NCBI GenBank assembly: GCA_900769285.1
Contig: CAAGGB010000172.1
Span: 1 to 6,014, forward strand
DNA: 6,014 nt
Source: Victivallales bacterium
GTDB taxonomy: Bacteria > Verrucomicrobiota > Lentisphaeria > Oligosphaerales > Oligosphaeraceae
Direction of reading: 5' to 3'
Shown here: positions 1 to 4,154 of the stretch, one piece after another
Layout of the letters: every line of letters begins with the position of its first letter
Position numbering within the stretch: position 1 is the first letter of the stretch
Notes under the pieces: generated by a model
Told to the model about the DNA's origin: nothing
The model's database searches: none
Seen by the model: the letters and a program-made list of their open reading frames with translations, nothing else
Translations under genes and position numbers: made by a program

Positions 1-224
1 AGCTGGGAGCCGTCGACGAGCTCGAGCTTCACGGGGCCGCGCATCTCGAAGGACATGGGCTCGTAGGTGGCGGGGTGCGCGGCCTGGTTGTCGAGCTGCC
101 GCTTGCGCAGCAGGTACTCCTCGTCCGACATGCAGGCGGTCACGAGGCCGCCCATCAGGATGGCGCCGACGGCGAAGGTGGCGAAGGCCGAGGCGAGGCA
201 GTCGGCGCGTCTCTCTCTGTCCAT
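1..224 (-). CDS. small lipoprotein-like membrane protein, C-terminus outside window
   Basis: The gene is partial: 74 complete codons plus two bases that fix a 75th residue as Leu. The start ATG at 224-222 is chosen because GGAGG (233-229) lies four bases upstream. The N-terminus is a charged head (MDRERRAD), then a hydrophobic stretch of about 20 residues (about 10-29), then Val-Thr-Ala-Cys at 28-31, which fits the lipobox consensus with Cys31 as the lipidated residue. This predicts export and lipid anchoring; a plain membrane anchor is the alternative. The following region is polar and charged (SDEEYLLRKRQLDNQ). From about residue 56 it looks like a beta-rich domain (MSFEMRGPVKLELVDGSQ). I do not recognise the family. 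In lambda order this place belongs to the tail-assembly chaperones, which this does not resemble. A leader with its own promoter precedes it, suggesting a moron-type accessory gene, perhaps acting at the host envelope. That role is inference. Confidence 0.75.
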   Translation of the reverse strand, partial: MDRERRADCLASAFATFAVGAILMGGLVTACMSDEEYLLRKRQLDNQAAHPATYEPMSFEMRGPVKLELVDGSQ

Positions 225-245
225 GTGTCCTCCAAAGGCTGAAAA

Positions 246-359
246 GTGCCCGCCACCCGTCGAATTCTTCCAAACTCTTAAATTCCATATCAGGGGATGA
301 TACAGGATATCGAGCCGCCGGGAAAACGGCCGCGGCGGCCATCCGGGGGTGGCGGGCAC
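246..359 (-). ncRNA. candidate structured leader RNA or small RNA
   Basis: The segment begins about five bases after a sigma70-like -10 box, near where a transcript would start, and ends 21 bases before the lipoprotein start codon. Its ends are perfectly complementary over 13 bases (359-347 with 258-246), giving a GC-rich closing stem P1. Inside, in transcript order, are three more possible hairpins: P2 with 7 GC pairs (339-333 with 320-314, 12-base loop), P3 with 5 pairs (TATCA/TGATA, 303-299 with 293-289, 5-base loop) and P4 with 5 pairs (GAATT/AATTC, 285-281 with 266-262). P3 and P4 are weak alone. The 3' arm of P1 is followed by four U, so the stem could also act as a weak terminator with a very large loop. 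The 50 bases at 261-310 are 36 percent GC by hand count, far below the flanking genes. No known RNA class is recognised. The pairing is seen in sequence; function is inferred. Confidence 0.4.
246..359. repeat. perfect 13-bp inverted repeat
   Basis: GTGCCCGCCACCC at 246-258 is the exact reverse complement of 347-359, with 88 bases between. Pairing stops at both outer and inner edges. No matching target-site duplication is visible outside the arms, so an RNA stem is a better reading than transposon ends, but a tiny inserted element cannot be excluded. Confidence 0.9.
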
Positions 360-363
360 ACAG

Positions 364-392
364 TTTATACGTCAGGGCAAAAATTCGGTCAG
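364..392 (-). promoter_or_regulatory. sigma70-like promoter for the lipoprotein gene
   Basis: On the minus strand CTGACC (392-387, four of six matches to TTGACA) is followed by exactly 17 bases and then TATAAA (369-364, five of six matches to TATAAT). The expected transcription start is around 357-359, where the 5' arm of the leader stem begins. The -35 box contains the stop codon of the tail-tube gene. The spacer is AT-rich (AATTTTTG). A related sequence lies at 5952-5985 on the other strand. Confidence 0.5.
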
Positions 393-817
393 CCCGCGGA
401 GCCGGGGAGGCCGTTGACCAGGTAGCGGGTGACCTCGAACGAGCACTTGACAAAGTCGGTGTTGCTCTGGTTGACGGAGGGCGTGCCGGTGACGAGGAAG
501 GACTCGCCGCCGGTCGAGCCGGCCGAGTTGAGGGTCAGCGAGCCGGTCACCTTGCCGTCGGCGTCGACGGTGGGGAGGGTGATGCCCTTGAGGGTGACGG
601 TCTGGCCGGGGACGGGAAGGGAGGTGTCGAGCGGCACGATGGCCTCGACGGAGCCCTTGACGCGGTGGTTGATGTGCTGGACGACCTTGGTGTTTCCCTT
701 CTCGTCCTTGGCCTCGTACTCGTCGCACTCGACGGTGAGGTTGTTGGACTGCCAGAGGAAGGTAGAGAAGCCGTCCACGTTGGCGATGAGGCCGACGGCG
801 TACTTGGTTTCTGCCAT
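389..817 (-). CDS. probable major tail tube protein (lambda V position)
   Basis: The product has 142 residues, no signal peptide and no membrane segment. It is rich in beta-prone stretches separated by Gly, Asp and Pro turns (for example PGQTVTLKGITLPTVDADG at 70-88 and the Ser/Thr/Gly-rich SLTLNSAGSTGG at 93-104). This fits a single beta-sandwich tail-tube subunit that stacks into rings to form the channel for DNA. The call rests mainly on its place directly after the tail-terminator candidate and on its strong ribosome binding site, as expected for a protein made in many copies. Lambda gpV is about 100 residues longer because of a C-terminal Ig-like domain, and nothing like that is present here. 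The start ATG at 817-815 follows AAGGAGA with a seven-base gap. The stop TGA (391-389) is inside the -35 box of the next promoter. A decoration or other virion protein is the main alternative. Confidence 0.6.
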   Translation of the reverse strand: MAETKYAVGLIANVDGFSTFLWQSNNLTVECDEYEAKDEKGNTKVVQHINHRVKGSVEAIVPLDTSLPVPGQTVTLKGITLPTVDADGKVTGSLTLNSAGSTGGESFLVTGTPSVNQSNTDFVKCSFEVTRYLVNGLPGSAG

Positions 818-824
818 GATGGTG

Positions 825-831
825 TCTCCTT
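825..831 (-). promoter_or_regulatory. strong ribosome binding site of the tail tube gene
   Basis: AAGGAGA on the minus strand overlaps the TAA stop (832-830) of the preceding gene and lies seven bases before the ATG. The block TAAGGAGA, then ACC, then ATCATG is almost the same as the one in front of the capsid gene at 3044-3062. Confidence 0.85.
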
Positions 832-1267
832 ATGGGTTGCAGGCTTGCAGGTAGAGGGTTGCGGTGATGTCGGCGGTGCGGAAGACGTCGTCCATGGTGG
901 TCTCGTCGAGCTGCCAGACGCCGGCGAAGCGGATGTGCCAGCCGGGGACGGCGACGCCGATGGAGGGTATGGTCTCCATGACGGCCGAGGCGAGGTCGTC
1001 GAGGCGGTGCCCGTCGGCGTCCTCGTCGAGGTGGGTGAAGACGGTGATGGTGACCCTCACGTCGACGAGGACGCGTCCGGGGAGCCCGCCGTGGCCGCCG
1101 AGGTCGGCGGCGGCGACGATGATGCCGTAGGGGCCGCGCGGCTCGCCTGAGACGTCGAGTGCGGCGCGTATCTGGCACTCGGGCGTCTGCATGATGGGCT
1201 CGGCGTCTGCGGCCCGCAGGACCTGGACGATGTGGTCGCGGATGATGGGTGCGGGTGATGCGGTCAT
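830..1267 (-). CDS. probable tail terminator/completion protein (lambda U-like)
   Basis: The product has 145 residues. It starts with a helix (IIRDHIVQVLRAADAEP) and continues as alternating beta and helical segments: a strand set around RVLVDVRVTITVFT (65-78), a helix HRLDDLASAVMETIPS (86-101), and a C-terminal strand pair ending in TADITATLYLQA (131-142). A final extended strand after a helix is typical of phage tail-completion proteins of the gpU or DUF3168 kind. These form a ring that ends tube growth and joins the tail to the head. No catalytic motif is visible or expected. The start codon overlaps the upstream stop as ATGA (1267-1264), with AAGGAGG about 12 bases before it inside the upstream gene, so translation is probably coupled. 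The assignment depends largely on gene order, and other neck proteins have similar size. Confidence 0.6.
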   Translation of the reverse strand: MTASPAPIIRDHIVQVLRAADAEPIMQTPECQIRAALDVSGEPRGPYGIIVAAADLGGHGGLPGRVLVDVRVTITVFTHLDEDADGHRLDDLASAVMETIPSIGVAVPGWHIRFAGVWQLDETTMDDVFRTADITATLYLQACNP

Positions 1268-1830
1268 TTTCGGGTGGCCTCCTTGAGGGTGCGCCTGAAT
1301 TCGCGGGTGAGGCGCTCGGCGGCGAGCCGGAAGCCCGCCTGGACGATGGACTGGTCGGCGCCGGCGAGGGCGGTGAAGCGGATGTCGTCGGTGATGCGTA
1401 TCTCGGGGTGCCGGTCGTCGCCGGCGGCGGCGGCGGTGGAGAGGCGCTGGATGACGGCTGACGGGAGCTTCCTGGGCGCGGTGGGCGTCTTGCCCATGCC
1501 CAGCTCGCGGAAGGCGCCGATCCAGGACGCCTTCGACCAGCCGCGCCGCATGGGCAGCGGCATCGTGAGGCGGCTGTCGCGCCTCCTGCGCCGCTTCGCC
1601 CTGGCCAGCTCCCTGGGAGTGAGCCGGTCAATGCGGAAGTAGCGGTAGTCGTCGCCGATCTTCACCCGCCCGTAGGGCGACTTGGAGAGTCTCCCGCGCG
1701 GGGTGGCCTTCAGCGCCGCCTGGACGAAGTCGCGGGCGGCGTTGCGGATGACCTTGGCGACGGGGATGCCCTTGAGGCGGGCGAAGAGGGCGATGAGCCC
1801 GGAGGCGTCGAACTCGACATCGGCGGTCAT
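1264..1830 (-). CDS. minor tail / neck protein (lambda Z, HK97 gp10-like)
   Basis: The product has 188 residues. The N-terminal part (about 1-45) resembles the HK97 gp10/lambda gpZ group: a short strand, then GLIALFARLKGIPVAKVIRN and a helix AARDFVQAALKATP leading to a Pro-Arg-Gly turn. Proteins of this group act late in tail assembly near the tube end that meets the head and are needed for joining or DNA positioning. An unusually basic stretch follows (residues 76-86, RAKRRRRRDSR), then an aromatic helix GWSKASWIGAFREL (97-110). The C-terminus is again helical and basic (FRLAAERLTREFRRTLKEATRK). The start overlaps the previous stop as ATGA (1830-1827), and the next gene overlaps its own stop in the same way. 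The family call is moderately secure from both the N-terminal pattern and the position. The basic insert suggests nucleic-acid or capsid contact, but that is inference. Confidence 0.65.
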   Translation of the reverse strand: MTADVEFDASGLIALFARLKGIPVAKVIRNAARDFVQAALKATPRGRLSKSPYGRVKIGDDYRYFRIDRLTPRELARAKRRRRRDSRLTMPLPMRRGWSKASWIGAFRELGMGKTPTAPRKLPSAVIQRLSTAAAAGDDRHPEIRITDDIRFTALAGADQSIVQAGFRLAAERLTREFRRTLKEATRK

Positions 1831-2147
1831 TGCAGGAGGTCTCCCAGGTTGACGCGGATGGCGAGCCCGGCGGCGTCGGCCTCGACGGAGAGGACGCGGT
1901 ACATCTTGCCGTCGACCGCCATGCGGTCACGCCGGGGGGCGGGCAGCTCCGCGCCGTCGAAGTCCTCCATGGGGATGAGGACGGAGAAGGCGTAGGAGCC
2001 GGCGAGTCCCATGTCGGTGTTGACGTCGGCGCGCTTGAGGACGGAGCGCGTCCCCGTGAGGGCGCGTCCGTTCCAGACGGCGGTGACGGCGAGTCCTGGC
2101 TGCCGGAGGATGCCCGCCGCGGCCCTGCGGATGGCTGTCCAGTCCAT
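1827..2147 (-). CDS. head-tail attachment protein (lambda FII-like)
   Basis: The product has 106 residues. It opens with a short helix (MDWTAIRRAAAGILRQPG), followed by a beta-rich domain. It ends with KMYRVLSVEADAAGLAIRVNLG (82-103), the strand-turn-strand ending common in gpFII-like attachment proteins and related neck proteins, in which the mature sequence closes with a G...I.V.L pattern. In lambda such a protein adds to the filled head and makes the surface to which the tail binds. The gene sits directly after the capsid gene, and its ATG shares one base with the capsid stop (TGATG, 2149-2145). There is no good ribosome binding site, so expression likely depends on ribosomes ending the capsid gene. 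Low copy number in the virion would agree. It could equally be named a head-completion or head-tail connector protein. Confidence 0.6.
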   Translation of the reverse strand: MDWTAIRRAAAGILRQPGLAVTAVWNGRALTGTRSVLKRADVNTDMGLAGSYAFSVLIPMEDFDGAELPAPRRDRMAVDGKMYRVLSVEADAAGLAIRVNLGDLLQ

Positions 2148-3046
2148 CAGGCGAGCACCTTCAGGGTCTTGGCCAGCTCGGGGTTCAGGATCTTGAGGTC
2201 GACCTGGCCGAGGGCGTCGATGACGTCGGCCTTGCTGGTGTCGGACCAGAACTGCTCGATCTTGAAGTGGCGGTCGGCGGAGTCGTAGCCGAAGTAGACG
2301 GTGCGGCCGAGCTGCACCTCCTCGGCGGGGTCGGAGGTCCTGTCGGGAAGGATGACCAGCGCGGCGTTCTTCTCGTAGGCCTTGCTGGCGACGGTGACGC
2401 CCGCCTTCCAGATGGCGTCCATGCCGACGAGCACCTGGGAGACGCCGAGGACGACGGCGAGCTGCTCGGCGGTGACGGCGCGGGGGTCGCCGCCGGAGCC
2501 GACGACGACGCCGGTGTTCTTCATGCGGTCGGCGACGGCGGCGTTCTTGCGGACGGCGGCGAAGGTGGCGAAGGACATGGCGAGGGCGACGGGGCCCGTC
2601 GCGGTGTCGGCCAGCCTGGCGGCCTCGTCCTCGATGCCGGCGACGAGGTCGGCGGAGACGTCGGTGGCGGAGTCGGACTTGAGGAGCGCGTCGGCGGCGA
2701 GCTGCTCGATCTTGTTGTAGAAGGCGCGTTTGGCCATGCGTGCCATGGCGAGCTCGGCGAAGTCCTGGGAGGCGTAGCCGGCAATCTGGTCGTAGCCCAT
2801 CTGCTGGCGGGAGAGGACCTCCTTGCAGGCGAAGGTGATGGCGTCCGCGCCGAGGGTGTTGGCGGTGATGGCGCCGAGGGTGGCGGTGGCGCGTCCGTAC
2901 TGCGCGGCGATGTCGGCCTTGTACTTCTGGTAGTACATGGTTCCGGCCTGCTGGGGGCGCTCCAGGTAGGGGAAGATGGCGTCAACGAGGTAGCCGGGGA
3001 AGGACACCGGCACGTCTTCGAGGTCTGCGCGTCTGACAGTGGTCAT
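2147..3046 (-). CDS. major capsid protein (HK97 fold, lambda E position)
   Basis: The product has 299 residues, a usual size for a lambda-E or related HK97-fold capsid protein without an N-terminal delta domain. Scaffolding comes from the separate upstream gene. The N-terminal arm includes FPGYLVDAIFPYLERPQQAG (16-35) and a Tyr-rich MYYQKYKADI. A helical spine lies at about 94-122, an Ala-rich core at 133-176, a Gly-rich loop at 181-187, and a C-terminal strand-helix segment from YFGYD (251) to the end. I assign it from position after the protease/scaffold gene, size and strong ribosome binding site rather than from a diagnostic motif. The subunit would assemble around the scaffold and be remodelled on DNA packaging. 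The start ATG at 3046-3044 has AAGGAGA eight bases upstream. No lambda-D-type decoration gene stands between it and the protease gene. Confidence 0.82.
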   Translation of the reverse strand: MTTVRRADLEDVPVSFPGYLVDAIFPYLERPQQAGTMYYQKYKADIAAQYGRATATLGAITANTLGADAITFACKEVLSRQQMGYDQIAGYASQDFAELAMARMAKRAFYNKIEQLAADALLKSDSATDVSADLVAGIEDEAARLADTATGPVALAMSFATFAAVRKNAAVADRMKNTGVVVGSGGDPRAVTAEQLAVVLGVSQVLVGMDAIWKAGVTVASKAYEKNAALVILPDRTSDPAEEVQLGRTVYFGYDSADRHFKIEQFWSDTSKADVIDALGQVDLKILNPELAKTLKVLA

Positions 3047-3054
3047 GATGGGTT

Positions 3055-3061
3055 TCTCCTT
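3055..3061 (-). promoter_or_regulatory. strong ribosome binding site of the capsid gene
   Basis: AAGGAGA overlaps the TAA stop (3062-3060) of the protease/scaffold gene and lies eight bases before the capsid ATG. Stop, Shine-Dalgarno sequence and the ATCATG start context match those of the tail tube gene nearly base for base. Confidence 0.85.
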
Positions 3062-3482
3062 AGTGGTTCTTCAGGTAGCTCTGGTAGGCGTCACGGTGGG
3101 CGGACTTCAGCTCGACGAAGCGGCGGTCCCATTCCTGCTGGGGCAGTCCCTTCGGGATGGCGGCGACGAGGGAGCGCCAGTCCTGGGAGGGCGAGGTCTG
3201 GGGCCTCGTCTGGCGCATGCCGGGGGTGAGGCGGGCGATGGCCTCGGTGGCCTGCCGCAGGTGAAGGCGCAGATGCTCGATTTCCTGGCGGAGCTGGGTG
3301 ATCTCGTCCTCGGACTTGTCGGGCCCGCAGGGCTCGCCCTCCTGGTCGGTGTCGGGGTCCTCGGGTTCGCATCCCTGGTCGGGCTCGGGCTCGGTCTCGG
3401 GTGCGGTCTTGTCGGTGTCGGGCTCGGCGACCTCGGGCTGGGTCTCGTCCTTCTCGGGGTCTTCTTCCTGTCTGAGTTTCAT
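3060..3482 (-). CDS. nested in-frame scaffolding protein (Nu3-like)
   Basis: Codon 225 of the protease gene is ATG (3482-3480), preceded four bases upstream by AGGAGAG (3493-3487). It falls after the protease domain and just before the acidic linker. Starting here gives a 140-residue protein in the same frame: MKLRQEEDPEKDETQ and a Glu/Asp/Pro/Thr-rich region (about 1-60), a coiled coil ITQLRQEIEHLRLHLRQATEAIARL (61-85), and a C-terminal SLVAAIPKG to LKNH segment. This is the layout of lambda Nu3 within gene C: an abundant scaffold made without the protease and tethered versions carrying it into the prohead. The coiled coil would give dimers or tetramers, and the C-terminal tail would contact the capsid protein. 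The internal start is inferred from the ribosome binding site and domain boundary. No direct evidence of expression is available from sequence. Confidence 0.72.
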   Translation of the reverse strand: MKLRQEEDPEKDETQPEVAEPDTDKTAPETEPEPDQGCEPEDPDTDQEGEPCGPDKSEDEITQLRQEIEHLRLHLRQATEAIARLTPGMRQTRPQTSPSQDWRSLVAAIPKGLPQQEWDRRFVELKSAHRDAYQSYLKNH

Positions 3483-4154
3483 GGTTCTCTCCTGTCTGGG
3501 TTCTAGATAGGCGGCCAGCCTGCCGGCCTGGCCATTGAAAAAGGCGTCGACGTCGGGTGAGCGCCCCTTCTCGGGGCGTGATGGGGCGGGCTCGGAGGAC
3601 TCGCCGATGACGGAGTCGGCGAGACAGCAGCCGACGGCCTCGGCGGCGTCAAGCCATCCCTGGCGGCCCTCGGCAAACCAGCCTTCCACCGTGTCGGGGT
3701 CGAGTTTGGTCTTGGCGAGTCTGGCGATGACCCGGCGGTTGACCTTGTCCATGAGCTCGGCGGCGTCCTTGTGGGCGCCGGGGCCGCCAGCGGTGACGGT
3801 GGCGCAGCTGTGGAACATGATGAGGGAGTTCTCGTGGACGCTGACGGAGGCTCGGGGCGCGGAGGCGACCAGGTTGGCGGCGGCGCTCATGGCGTAGGCC
3901 TCGACGATGTAGGTCATGTAGCGGGCTGGATGCTCGCGTCGCCAGTTGGCCAGCAGGCAGTCCATGGTGGAGGCGGCGAAGACGTCGCCGCCGAAGGAGT
4001 TGATGTGCACCTCCACATCGTCGTTGGCGGTGGCCAGCGCGGCGGCCAGGCAGCAGGGTGTGGTGACGCAGCCGCGCTCGATGTCGCCGAGCCAGTCGGC
4101 GAAGAAGAAGGCGTCGTCTGGCAGGATGACGCCGGAAATGTTCACTCTGGTCAT
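3060..4154 (-). CDS. ClpP-like (S14/S49 type) prohead maturation protease fused to scaffold domain
   Basis: The product has 364 residues, in the order protease then scaffold as in lambda gpC. Residues 1-185 are the protease. VEVHINSFGGDVFAASTM (47-64) is the ClpP-like INSxGGDVxA motif that forms the oxyanion hole. The nucleophile is probably Ser90 in EAYAMSAAANLVASA, and the catalytic His is probably His115 in LIMFHSC. A C-terminal GWLDAAEAVGCCLADSVI (166-183) corresponds to the ClpP W.xA.EA...GL.D segment. Residues 225-285 are an acidic, Pro/Thr-rich linker, 284-309 are a predicted coiled coil, and the last 40 residues (DWRSL onward) are a basic/aromatic tail that may bind capsid. In lambda-like heads this enzyme cuts the scaffold, portal and itself inside the prohead. 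The start overlaps the portal stop (ATGA). Its Shine-Dalgarno sequence GAGGAGA (4165-4159) encodes part of the portal C-terminus. The sequence around Ser90 (AMSAAA) departs from the common GxAxS, so the nucleophile is a likely rather than certain assignment. Confidence 0.87.
   Translation of the reverse strand: MTRVNISGVILPDDAFFFADWLGDIERGCVTTPCCLAAALATANDDVEVHINSFGGDVFAASTMDCLLANWRREHPARYMTYIVEAYAMSAAANLVASAPRASVSVHENSLIMFHSCATVTAGGPGAHKDAAELMDKVNRRVIARLAKTKLDPDTVEGWFAEGRQGWLDAAEAVGCCLADSVIGESSEPAPSRPEKGRSPDVDAFFNGQAGRLAAYLEPRQERTMKLRQEEDPEKDETQPEVAEPDTDKTAPETEPEPDQGCEPEDPDTDQEGEPCGPDKSEDEITQLRQEIEHLRLHLRQATEAIARLTPGMRQTRPQTSPSQDWRSLVAAIPKGLPQQEWDRRFVELKSAHRDAYQSYLKNH

Noticed and set aside
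67..300. Plus-strand open frame of 77 codons at the left end
   Set aside because: It runs antisense through the lipoprotein start and the leader. The minus-strand gene has a strong ribosome site and a signal peptide, whereas this frame has neither.
314..339. Simple intrinsic terminator after the tail tube gene
   Set aside because: The 7-bp GC stem is not followed by a T run on either strand. It is better regarded as an inner hairpin of the leader.
246..359. Miniature transposon with 13-bp terminal inverted repeats
   Set aside because: No target-site duplication flanks the arms, and the arms coincide with a predicted transcript start and the region before a start codon. Not excluded, but less likely than an RNA stem.
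372..1631. Long minus-strand open frame of 419 codons overlapping the tail genes
   Set aside because: It is very rich in Arg, Pro, His and Ser with no domain pattern and overlaps three better frames that have family-like patterns, ribosome sites and ATGA couplings. It is a GC-rich out-of-frame shadow.
2267..3229. Plus-strand open frame of 320 codons antisense to the capsid gene
   Set aside because: The Gly/Val/Glu/Asp-rich low-complexity composition is the complement of GC-rich codons in the capsid gene. No ribosome site or plausible neighbours on that strand.
3340..3440. DNA tandem repeat (recurrent TCGG units)
   Set aside because: The units are irregular and reflect the acidic Pro/Thr-rich codons of the scaffold linker. 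No fixed period is visible.
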